DNA of 18,210 nucleotides from Azophilus sp964348115. GTDB taxonomy: Bacteria > Pseudomonadota > Gammaproteobacteria > Pseudomonadales > Azotimanducaceae. The translations under genes and the position numbers were made by a program. Where the stretch lies: contig CAYGBY010000051.1 in assembly GCA_964348115.1 (NCBI GenBank), positions 1 to 18,210 on the forward strand, read 5' to 3'. The notes below the pieces were generated by a model. It ran no database searches. It was not told the origin of the DNA and worked only from the letters and a program-made list of their open reading frames with translations. Positions 1-7,086 of the stretch are shown here, piece after piece. Position 1 is the stretch's first letter, and each line of letters starts with the position of its first letter.

Positions 1-48
1 CCCTTTAGGCTCCTCTGGGCTTCCGGGACTTGTTCAGAGGTTCCCTAG
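1..48 (-). repeat. Fragment of the GGAACC repeat family (left copy, cut by the window edge)
   Basis: On the minus strand, 44-27 reads GGAACCTCTGAACAAGTC, the same terminal sequence as the copies at 6783, 10064 and 18038. It is bordered at 45-48 by CTAG, as is the copy at 18038. Further out the sequence diverges, but positions 10-1 read GCCTAAAGGG on the minus strand. That matches the 3' part of the 18038 copy, so this may be an internally deleted derivative. There is no open frame with transposase features. The resemblance to an IS5-type end is an inference. Confidence 0.7.
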
Positions 49-79
49 TGTCCTGTCCCATAAGTGGGACAGGACACTA
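46..79. repeat. Perfect 15-bp hairpin ahead of lpxB
   Basis: TAGTGTCCTGTCCCA (46-60) and its exact reverse complement (65-79) are separated by the loop TAAG. No T-run follows, so a simple intrinsic terminator is unlikely on either strand. A diverged single arm of the same element (TAGTGTCCTGCCCC then TAAGTGGG) begins at the dctM stop at 17998, again next to the GGAACC repeat. This hairpin is therefore part of a composite repeat. In an lpxB transcript started upstream it would sit close to the ribosome binding site. Confidence 0.8.
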
Positions 80-96
80 ATGGAGCCTTGGTCAGG

Positions 97-1242
97 GTGA
101 CCCTCAAGGTCGGCTTGGTGGCGGGGGAGGCATCCGGCGATCGGCTGGGCGCCGGTTTGATGAAGGCCCTGGCGCGCCGGCTGGACCGGGTGCGCTTTGT
201 CGGCGTGGGCGGCGAGGCGATGCTGGAGGCGGGGCTGAACCCCCTGGCCGACATGGATCAGCTGGCGGTCAACCTGTTCAAGGACCCGTTGCTGAAACTG
301 CCCGGCTTGCTGCGCCTGCTGGCTCTGCTGCGCCGTCAAATGCTCCTGGAGGGAGTGGACCTGTTCATCGGCGTGGACTTCAACGTGTTCAACCTGCTGC
401 TGGAAAAACGCCTCAAGTCCGCCGGGGTGACCACCGTCCACTATGTCAGCCCCTCGGTTTACGCTTGGCGGCGCGGGCGTGTGCGGCGCATCGCCGAAGC
501 CGCGGATCTGCTGCTGGCCCTGTATCCCTTTGAAGGCGCCTTCTACGCCGACACTTCCCTTTCAGTGGCCTTTGTGGGCCATCCGCTGGCGGACGCCATC
601 CCTTTGGACGGCGGCAGCGAAGCCAACCGCGCCAGCGCGCGGCGGGCGCTGGGCCTGCCCCAAGGGCGTCCGGCCATCGCTCTGCTGCCGGGCAGCCGCA
701 TGGGAGAGGTGCATCAGCACCTAAGCCTCATGCTGGACGCCGCCGCGCTTGTGCAGCGGCGCCTGCCAAGGGCGCAGTTCCTGATTCCCTGCCCAAGTCC
801 GGCCATAGCCGCGACGGTGGCCTCGGCCGTGCAGGCGCGGCTTGGCTTGCCCGCCCACAGCCTGCCAGGCGATGCCCGGCAAGCCCTGACCGCCTGCAAC
901 GGCGCCATCATCAAATCCGGCACCGCCACCTTGGAAGCCATGCTGCTAGGCCGCCCCATGGTCATCACTTACCGCCTGGGCGCATTGAACTACCGCATCG
1001 CCCGCCTGTTGGTGCGCACGGAATTCGTCGGCCTGCCGAACCTGCTGGCTGGGCGGCCACTGGTTCAAGAGCTTCTTCAGCATCAGGCCACGCCGGAAAG
1101 CCTGGCCGCGGAACTGCTCAAGGCACTCGACAAATCCGCCGCTCAGGCGGAAACTTTGCAGACCTTTCGGCTGCTGCATGAGGAGTTGCGGAAGAACGCC
1201 GATGAGCAGGCCGCACAGGCGGTTCTGGAGCTGCTCAACTAA
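97..1242 (+). CDS. lpxB: Lipid-A-disaccharide synthase LpxB
   Basis: A glycosyltransferase (GT19) that joins UDP-2,3-diacylglucosamine to lipid X, giving the lipid A disaccharide at the inner membrane. Recognisable blocks are the N-terminal VAGEASGDRLGAGLM, HYVSPSVYAWRRGRV, FVGHPLAD, LLPGSRMGEV, IKSGTATLEAMLLGRP and a C-terminal NADEQAAQAVLELLN very close to the E. coli end. The frame is open from a GTG at 64. GTG 97 is chosen because it gives 381 residues (E. coli has 382), begins just before the conserved block, and has GGAG at 82-85; TTG 88 is an alternative. The block that reads GIDAPDFN in E. coli is GVDFNVFN here. The aspartate matching E. coli Asp98 is kept, but the second aspartate is Val. 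LpxA and FabZ, usual upstream neighbours, are replaced by repeat DNA. Confidence 0.93.
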   Translation: MTLKVGLVAGEASGDRLGAGLMKALARRLDRVRFVGVGGEAMLEAGLNPLADMDQLAVNLFKDPLLKLPGLLRLLALLRRQMLLEGVDLFIGVDFNVFNLLLEKRLKSAGVTTVHYVSPSVYAWRRGRVRRIAEAADLLLALYPFEGAFYADTSLSVAFVGHPLADAIPLDGGSEANRASARRALGLPQGRPAIALLPGSRMGEVHQHLSLMLDAAALVQRRLPRAQFLIPCPSPAIAATVASAVQARLGLPAHSLPGDARQALTACNGAIIKSGTATLEAMLLGRPMVITYRLGALNYRIARLLVRTEFVGLPNLLAGRPLVQELLQHQATPESLAAELLKALDKSAAQAETLQTFRLLHEELRKNADEQAAQAVLELLN

Positions 1243-1342
1243 GCCTGTTTCTCCAATCCATAGGGATGCGCCGCAAAAACACATCCACAGGTTCGCCTTG
1301 GGCTTGCCACCGGCGTGGCGGCGGCGGGAACGGCGCCGCGGC

Positions 1343-2011
1343 ATGATTGCGCCACAAGATTGCGACGCCGCCTGGGCAGGGGTGGATGAAGCGGGGCGCG
1401 GCCCCCTGGCCGGGCCGGTCATCGCAGGGGCGGTGCTGCTCGATGCGCACCGCCCCATCGACGGACTGAAGGACTCCAAGCGGCTTTCCGCCAAGCGTCG
1501 CGAGCAACTGGCGGCAGTCATCCGGCGACGGGCCCTGGCCTTTGGCTTGGGCCGAGCCGAAGTAGCCGAAATAGATGCACTCAACATCCTCAAGGCAAGC
1601 CTGCTGGCCATGGCCCGCGCCGTGGCGGCCCTGCCCGTGCAGCCCAAGGGCGTCTATGTGGATGGCAGGCATCCGCTGCGCCTCGGTCTGCCGTCCGTAG
1701 CGGTGGTGGGCGGTGACGATCTGCTGCCAGCCATCAGCGCCGGCGCCATACTGGCCAAGACCGTGCGGGACGCCGAAATGCGCCAGCTCGCCACCACCTA
1801 TCCCGGATACGGGTTTGCGCAGCACAAGGGCTACGGCACCAAAGCGCATCTGGCAAGTCTGCAGGCGCTGGGGCCGAGCCCCGCGCATCGCCGCAGCTTC
1901 GCGCCAGTGCGGCGCACCATGCAAGCGCAGCGACAGAATCGCCGCATGGGCCGGTACGCCGCCAGCCAACATGCAATCCTGCACGCCCAAGCCGGCAGCG
2001 CCCCAACATGA
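1343..2011 (+). CDS. rnhB: Ribonuclease HII
   Basis: It cuts RNA in RNA-DNA hybrids and at single ribonucleotides embedded in DNA, in the cytoplasm. The N-terminal motif GVDEAGRGPLAGPV carries Asp15 and Glu16. Asp107 (YVDGRHP) and Asp143 (AKTVRDAEM) complete the four acidic metal ligands of the family. FAQHKGYGT and HRRSFAPVR near the end are also typical. ATG 1343 gives 222 residues and places the motif 13 residues in, as in homologues. The frame stays open upstream through the end of lpxB, but that extension looks like shadow sequence and has no family match. The ribosome site is weak (GGGAA near 1326). The gene lies 100 bases after lpxB, and its TGA overlaps the dnaE ATG (ATGA). E. coli RnhB has 198 residues; the extra length here is a C-terminal tail. 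Confidence 0.92.
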   Translation: MIAPQDCDAAWAGVDEAGRGPLAGPVIAGAVLLDAHRPIDGLKDSKRLSAKRREQLAAVIRRRALAFGLGRAEVAEIDALNILKASLLAMARAVAALPVQPKGVYVDGRHPLRLGLPSVAVVGGDDLLPAISAGAILAKTVRDAEMRQLATTYPGYGFAQHKGYGTKAHLASLQALGPSPAHRRSFAPVRRTMQAQRQNRRMGRYAASQHAILHAQAGSAPT

Positions 2012-5000
2012 CCGCCAACGAATTCGTCCACCTGCGCATCCATAGCGACTACTCCATGGTCGACGGCCTAGCCAAGGTGGCGGATCTGGCCGAAGGCGCA
2101 GCCGCCCTCGACATGACCGCCCTGGGCCTGACGGACCACGGCAACCTGTTCGGCCTGATCAAGTTCTACCGCGCCTGCCTTGCGGCGCGAATCAAGCCCA
2201 TCCTAGGGGCGGACCTTCGCCATCAGCCTGAGGGTATGGAGGGCAGCCTGCGCCTTACCGTGCTGGCCTGCAACGCCATCGGCCACAGCAACCTGCTTCG
2301 TCTGGTCTCCTGCGCCTACACCAACCCGGACCGCCACGGCTGCGTGACGACCCAGCAGGTGGTCGACCAAGGCGAGGGCTTGATCCTGCTGTCCGGGCCT
2401 AGGGACACGGAAATCGGCCAAGCCCTGCTGCGTGAAGATGCGGAAGGCGCCGCCAAAGCCGCCAAACATCTGGCGCAGCACTTCCCGCAGCGCTTCTATC
2501 TGGAGGTGCAACGCACCGGTCGCCAGGACGAGGAAACCTGCCTGCGCGGCTGCGTGGCCATGGCGGAACGCCTGAACCTGCCGGTGGTGGCCACCAACGA
2601 AGTCTGCTTTCTGCAGGCGGAGGACTACGAAGCCCACGAGACGCGGGTGTGCATCAACGAAGGCCGCACGGTGAACGACCCGCGCCGCCGCCGCAGCCAC
2701 AGCGCCGAGCAGTACCTGAAACCCGCCAAGGCCATGGCGGAGCTGTTCAAGGATTTGCCGGAGGCCTTGGAGAACAGCCTGCAGATCGCGCGGCGCTGCA
2801 CGGTGCAGCTAAACCTTGGGGATTCGCGCCTGCCGGACTACCCCGCCCCCCAAGGCGAAACCCTGGAGGACTACTTGGAGCGCATGGCCCGGGAAGGTCT
2901 GGAAAGACGCCTGGAGGAACTTCGCGCCCTAGGCGCCTATCCCCTGGATGAACCAACCTATCGGCAACGGCTGGCCTATGAGTTGGCGGTGATCAACGAA
3001 ACCGGCTTTCCCGGCTACTTCCTCATCGTCATGGAGTTCATTGCCTGGGCGAGGGCGCAGAACATCCCCGTGGGACCAGGACGCGGCTCCGGCGCCGGCT
3101 CCCTGGTGGCCTACGCCCTAGGCATCACCAATCTGGATCCGGTGCACTACGACCTGCTGTTCGAGCGCTTCTTGAACCCGGAAAGGGTGTCCATGCCGGA
3201 CTTCGACGTGGACTTCTGCGTAGAGGGCCGCGATCAGGTCATCACGCACGTCTGCGAACGCTACGGCGCCGAGGCGGTGGGCCAGATAGCCACTTTCGGC
3301 AGCATGGCGGCCAAGGCGGTGGTGCGTGACGTGGCTCGCGCCCAAGGCAAGCCCTTCGCCTTAGGGGACAAGCTGTCCAAGCTCATTCCCAACCGCCTGG
3401 GCACCACCCTGGCCAGCGCCCTGGCGGAGGTCACGGAACTCCGCACCTTCCTGGACGAGGACGAGGAAGCCGCCGAAATCATGGACATGGCCCGCAAACT
3501 CGAGGGCGTGGTGCGCAACATCGGGCGGCACGCCGGCGGCGTTGTCATTGCGCCCTCCAGATTGACTGACTTCGTGCCGCTCTATGTGGACGATCGCAGC
3601 GGCGGCCTGATCTCCCAATATGACAAGGACGATGTGGAGCGCGCCGGGCTGGTGAAGTTCGACTTTCTGGGCCTGACCACCCTGACCATCATCAACTGGG
3701 CGGTGCAGGCGGCGAATGAGTCCAACGCCAGCCAAGGGAAGGGCGCCGAACCCATCGACGCGAACAAGTTGCCCCTGGACGACCAAACCACCTTTGAACT
3801 GCTGAAGCGCACGGAAACCACCGGCGTGTTCCAGCTGGAATCCCGAGGGATGCGGGAACTGATCCGCGGCCTGCAGCCGGACAGCATCAACGACATCATC
3901 GCCTTGGTGGCCCTGTACCGCCCGGGGCCGATGGAGAACAACGCCCACCAGGAGTATGTGGAGCGCAAGCATGGGCGCAGGAAGGTAAACTATCCGCACC
4001 CAGCGCTTCAGCCGGTGCTGCAAAGCACTTTCGGCGTGGTCATCTACCAGGAGCAGGTGATGCAGACCGCCCGCGTTCTGGCGGGCTTCAGCCTAGGCCA
4101 GGCGGACATCCTGCGTAAGGCCATGGGCAAGAAGGACCCCGATGAGATGGCCCGGGTGCGCGGCCAATTTCTGCAGGGGGCCAAGGCCAACGGCGTGCAG
4201 GAGAAGCTGGCCAACAAGATATTCGACCAAATGGCCACCTTCGCCGGCTACGCCTTCAATAAGTCCCATTCCGCCACATACGCCTTGGTGGCCTATCAAA
4301 CCGCTTGGCTCAAGGCCCACTATCCGGCCGAGTTCATGGCCGCCACCCTGTCCGCCGACATGGAGAACACCGACAAAGTGGTGTCCCTGGTCGCCGAGGT
4401 GCGGCGCATGAAGCTGACGCTCGCGCCACCCAACGTCAACAGCAGCGAGTACCGCTTCTCCGGACGCGGCCGCCAGATTGTCTATGGCCTCGGCGCCGTG
4501 CGCGGCCTCGGCCGAGGGCCGGTGCAGAGCATCAGCGAAGCCCGTCGGGCGGGACCCTTCAAGAGCCTCGCCGAGCTCTGCCGAAGGGTGGATATCAAGC
4601 GCGTCAACAAGCGGGTGCTGGAAGCCCTGATCCACGCCGGGGCAATGGACGAATTTTCCGCCGAAGGGGAGCGAAGCGGCTATCTGCGAGCGCGCCTGCT
4701 GGGCGAACTCGACCAAGCCTTGCTGGCTGCCCGCCAAGCCTCCAGGGACGCCGAACTGGGCATGGGAAGCCTGTTCGGCGACAGCCAGGAAGAGGTGGCG
4801 CGGCCCGCCAAGGTGCGGCCGCTGACCCACACGGAGCGTCTGGATCTGGAGAGGCAGACCCTCGGCCTGTACCTCACCGGCCACCCCATGCAGCCCTACT
4901 TGCCGGAGTTCCGCGGCAAATGCCCACGCCTTGCGGATCTGCAGCCGGGCAATGGCGTTCAACTGGCGGCCGGCTTGGTGGTGGAATGCCGCACCCTAAG

Positions 5001-5472
5001 GCGCGGGCGCGGACGGGATATGGAGATACTGGTGCTGGACGATGACTCCGACCGTCTGGAGGCGGTGCTGTATCCCGAGGTGGGCAAACGGGAAAAGCAC
5101 AAGCTCGAGAAAGGCCGCATTCTGGTGCTGGAGGGCAAGGTGGAGGCGGACGACTACAGCGGCGGACGCAGAATGCGCGTGGAGCGCGCCCTAAGCATCG
5201 ACGAGTGGCGCCAACGGGCCCGCGCCCGCCTGCACATCGATCTGACTTCCGGCCACATTCCGGCGGATCTGACCAAACGCCTCACCGCCGCCCTAGCCTC
5301 CTACCGGGTGGGGGAAGGCGGCTGCCGAATCACCATCGGCTGCCGCACGGCCAGTCTGGCCGGCGTCATCGCGCTTAGCTGGCGCGTCAGGGCCAGCGAA
5401 ACCCTCATAGCGCAGCTAAGGGCTGAATTCGGCGACGACCGCGTGGCTGTGGACTTCGAGGATGCCGCCTGA
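2008..5472 (+). CDS. dnaE: DNA polymerase III alpha subunit (DnaE type)
   Basis: Catalytic subunit of the replicative polymerase; 1154 residues against 1160 in E. coli. An N-terminal PHP domain starts with HSDYSMVDGL and HGNLFG. The polymerase core has VGPGRGSGAGSLVAYALGIT and the catalytic PDFDVDFC, with Asp400 and Asp402 matching E. coli Asp401 and Asp403. The third carboxylate is about Asp552 in KFDFLGL. The helix-hairpin-helix region and the C-terminal OB fold (about residues 990-1070) are present. The internal clamp-binding motif, QADMF at 920-924 in E. coli, is MGSLF here at 919-923, so its leading Gln is replaced by Met. The start overlaps the rnhB stop by 4 bases, and the end overlaps tilS by 11. 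accA, which usually follows dnaE in this class, is absent. Confidence 0.97.
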   Translation: MTANEFVHLRIHSDYSMVDGLAKVADLAEGAAALDMTALGLTDHGNLFGLIKFYRACLAARIKPILGADLRHQPEGMEGSLRLTVLACNAIGHSNLLRLVSCAYTNPDRHGCVTTQQVVDQGEGLILLSGPRDTEIGQALLREDAEGAAKAAKHLAQHFPQRFYLEVQRTGRQDEETCLRGCVAMAERLNLPVVATNEVCFLQAEDYEAHETRVCINEGRTVNDPRRRRSHSAEQYLKPAKAMAELFKDLPEALENSLQIARRCTVQLNLGDSRLPDYPAPQGETLEDYLERMAREGLERRLEELRALGAYPLDEPTYRQRLAYELAVINETGFPGYFLIVMEFIAWARAQNIPVGPGRGSGAGSLVAYALGITNLDPVHYDLLFERFLNPERVSMPDFDVDFCVEGRDQVITHVCERYGAEAVGQIATFGSMAAKAVVRDVARAQGKPFALGDKLSKLIPNRLGTTLASALAEVTELRTFLDEDEEAAEIMDMARKLEGVVRNIGRHAGGVVIAPSRLTDFVPLYVDDRSGGLISQYDKDDVERAGLVKFDFLGLTTLTIINWAVQAANESNASQGKGAEPIDANKLPLDDQTTFELLKRTETTGVFQLESRGMRELIRGLQPDSINDIIALVALYRPGPMENNAHQEYVERKHGRRKVNYPHPALQPVLQSTFGVVIYQEQVMQTARVLAGFSLGQADILRKAMGKKDPDEMARVRGQFLQGAKANGVQEKLANKIFDQMATFAGYAFNKSHSATYALVAYQTAWLKAHYPAEFMAATLSADMENTDKVVSLVAEVRRMKLTLAPPNVNSSEYRFSGRGRQIVYGLGAVRGLGRGPVQSISEARRAGPFKSLAELCRRVDIKRVNKRVLEALIHAGAMDEFSAEGERSGYLRARLLGELDQALLAARQASRDAELGMGSLFGDSQEEVARPAKVRPLTHTERLDLERQTLGLYLTGHPMQPYLPEFRGKCPRLADLQPGNGVQLAAGLVVECRTLRRGRGRDMEILVLDDDSDRLEAVLYPEVGKREKHKLEKGRILVLEGKVEADDYSGGRRMRVERALSIDEWRQRARARLHIDLTSGHIPADLTKRLTAALASYRVGEGGCRITIGCRTASLAGVIALSWRVRASETLIAQLRAEFGDDRVAVDFEDAA

Positions 5473-6733
5473 CTCCGTTATCCTGCAACTGCAGCGGCGT
5501 CTGCGCGGCGCCCTAGCCGGCCTGACCGGCAGGCGCCGCGTCGTGGCCTTCTCCGGCGGCCTGGATTCCACCGTATTGCTGCACTTGGCCGCCGAAGCTG
5601 CGCCGCCAATAACCGCCCTGCACATCAATCACGGCCTGCACCCCCAGGCAGCCCATTGGCAGGAGCACTGCGCACGGATATGCCGCAAGCTGGGCGTCCA
5701 CTTTCTGCGCCAATCCGTGCAGGTCGGCCCAGGCAACCAGGAGGCCGCCGCCCGCGCCGCGCGCTACCGCGCCTTTGAAGCATCCCTGGGCAGCGCGGAC
5801 CTGCTGATGCTGGCCCACCATCAGGACGATCAGGCGGAGACGCTGCTGCTGCGCCTGCTGCAGGGCCGCGGCCTGCTCCCCATGCCCCCCAGACGCCGTT
5901 TGCGCTGCGGCGCCCTGCTGCTGCGTCCGCTGCTGGAAACCCGCAAGGACCACTTGCGCCACGCCGCCGCGGCCCTGGGCCTGCGCTGGGTGGAGGATCC
6001 GGGCAACGCCGACCCCCGCTTGGACCGCAACTATCTGCGCGCGCAAGTCTTGCCGCAACTGCGCCGGCGCTGGCCCGGCGCTGCCGATGGCCTGGCCGCC
6101 ACCGCCGCCGCCCAGGCTGGCAAGGACGCACTGCTAGGCCATCTGCTGGATGTTGAGGCCTTGCCCCTGCGACGCCTTCCCGCACAGAGCCGCCCAGCCG
6201 CTCTGCGCGCCTGGGTGCGCCGCTTCCACGAACCGGATCCCTCCAGCCGCGCACTGGCCGAGTTCTGCGCCCAGCTAAGCGGCCGCGCAGACGCCCAACC
6301 ACAACTGCGCCTGCGCCATGGCAGCCTGCGCCGCTGGCGCGGCGAAGTGCATTATGTCCCCCATGTCCCCAATCAACCGCAACTGGCCAGCGTCCACAGC
6401 CTGCGCCCGCCTGCTACCCTGACCCTGCCCCACGGCGAACTGCGCGTTGAACCCAGTCAGGAAGGCGGCTTCCACGCCGCCGACGACCTGCAAGTGCGCT
6501 TCCGCCAAGGCGGGGAACAGATCCGCTGGCGCGGCCACACCCGTTCTCTGAAGACCCTGCTGCAAGCCGCCCATGTGCCGCCCTGGCGCAGAGGCAGCCT
6601 GCCGCTGATTTTCCGCGGCGACGAACTATGCGCCGCGCCCGGCATCGCCGCCGCCGAACAGCCGGCGCAACAGCCTCGCTGGCAAGCCATCTGGCGTCCC
6701 CACAAACCGGGCGCAAAACAAAGGCAGGACTAA
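5462..6733 (+). CDS. tilS: tRNA(Ile)-lysidine synthase TilS
   Basis: An N-type ATP pyrophosphatase that attaches lysine to C34 of the CAU-anticodon tRNA(Ile), so that it reads AUA instead of AUG. The PP-loop SGGLDST is at residues 31-37. INHGLHP, LAHHQDDQAETLLLRLLQGRG and the HLR/NYLRAQVLPQL region follow. The C-terminal lysidine-synthetase domain is seen in VRFRQGGEQIRWRG, SLKTLLQAAHVPPWRR and LPLIFRGDELCAAPG. It has 423 residues (E. coli 432). ATG 5462 lies inside the end of dnaE with an 11-base overlap. GAGG touches the start directly, so initiation probably depends on coupling to dnaE translation. The usual accA between the two genes is missing. Confidence 0.94.
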   Translation: MPPDSVILQLQRRLRGALAGLTGRRRVVAFSGGLDSTVLLHLAAEAAPPITALHINHGLHPQAAHWQEHCARICRKLGVHFLRQSVQVGPGNQEAAARAARYRAFEASLGSADLLMLAHHQDDQAETLLLRLLQGRGLLPMPPRRRLRCGALLLRPLLETRKDHLRHAAAALGLRWVEDPGNADPRLDRNYLRAQVLPQLRRRWPGAADGLAATAAAQAGKDALLGHLLDVEALPLRRLPAQSRPAALRAWVRRFHEPDPSSRALAEFCAQLSGRADAQPQLRLRHGSLRRWRGEVHYVPHVPNQPQLASVHSLRPPATLTLPHGELRVEPSQEGGFHAADDLQVRFRQGGEQIRWRGHTRSLKTLLQAAHVPPWRRGSLPLIFRGDELCAAPGIAAAEQPAQQPRWQAIWRPHKPGAKQRQD

Positions 6734-6782
6734 AGCCCGCCAGCCCGCACAGGCTCGCGACGCCAACCACCAAGCCTGGAAA

Positions 6783-6931
6783 GGAACCTCTGAACAAGCC
6801 GCGTTCGCCCAGCGCCCCGCTGTTTGCGGGCGGAGTTGGTATTGCGGCCATGGGACGGCTATCCGCAGCGCGGCGGGGATTCCACAGTCCGTGCGCCGCG
6901 GAGCGCCCTTCGGGAGGGTCTGAAGGGCGCG
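6783..6931 (+). repeat. GGAACC repeat, full-length type copy (A)
   Basis: It begins GGAACCTCTGAACAAGCC and ends GAAGGGCGCG. It aligns along its whole length with 18038-18185, with about 20 differences and one single-base gap by eye. Shared internal blocks are GCCCCGCTGTTTGCGGGCGG (a possible hairpin), TGCGGCCATGGG, ATTCCACAGTCCG, and a terminal hairpin with arms GCGCCCTT and AAGGGCGC. No CTAG precedes this copy, unlike those at 44 and 18038. No protein is encoded. It resembles a non-autonomous element or a large intergenic repeat. Confidence 0.75.
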
Positions 6932-7008
6932 TACTTGCGACCGCAGTCTCAGCAAGGCTCCACCTACCCGGCGCAAAAGCGCAGGGGGTCAGAAGCAGTC
7001 GCTTGCTG

Positions 7009-7037
7009 TTGCACTAAGGCATTTGGTAGCTTATTCT
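7009..7037 (+). promoter_or_regulatory. Weak possible promoter for the HTH gene
   Basis: TTGCAC (7009-7014) and TATTCT (7032-7037) are separated by 17 bases. Agreement with the sigma70 consensus is 3 of 6 and 4 of 6, so this is only a candidate. It lies just upstream of a good purine-rich site (GGTGGAGA, 7055-7062). Confidence 0.25.
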
Positions 7038-7086
7038 TGCAGTTAGGCCACCAGGGTGGAGAAACATCATTAGCGAGCGGCCCTCT

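Larger units (their letters stand above)
6734..7065. other. Intergenic region after tilS, mostly repeat DNA
   Basis: No convincing gene. It holds the 149-base repeat copy at 6783-6931, then about 130 bases of unassigned sequence with a weak possible promoter for the downstream gene. I see no T-tailed terminator after tilS. The open frames across it are repeat translations with no family features. Confidence 0.6.

Noticed and set aside
46..79. Hairpin as an intrinsic terminator of an upstream gene
   Set aside because: No T-run on either side, and the same element occurs next to the repeat at the other end of the window.
64..96. GTG 64 as the lpxB start
   Set aside because: It lies inside the hairpin arm of the repeat and adds 11 residues with no family match; GTG 97 gives the usual length and has GGAG upstream.
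1275..1300. DnaA-box-like sequence (ACATCCACA) after lpxB
   Set aside because: A single imperfect match with no cluster or AT-rich unwinding region; no sign of an origin.
1178..1342. N-terminal extension of RNase HII upstream of ATG 1343
   Set aside because: It overlaps the lpxB 3' end in another frame, is arginine-rich shadow sequence, and would make the protein unusually long.
6414..6976. Minus-strand open frames across the end of tilS and repeat copy A
   Set aside because: Similar peptides arise from copy B (17972-18205) because the repeat itself is shared; composition and lack of start signals point to repeat translation, not a gene family.
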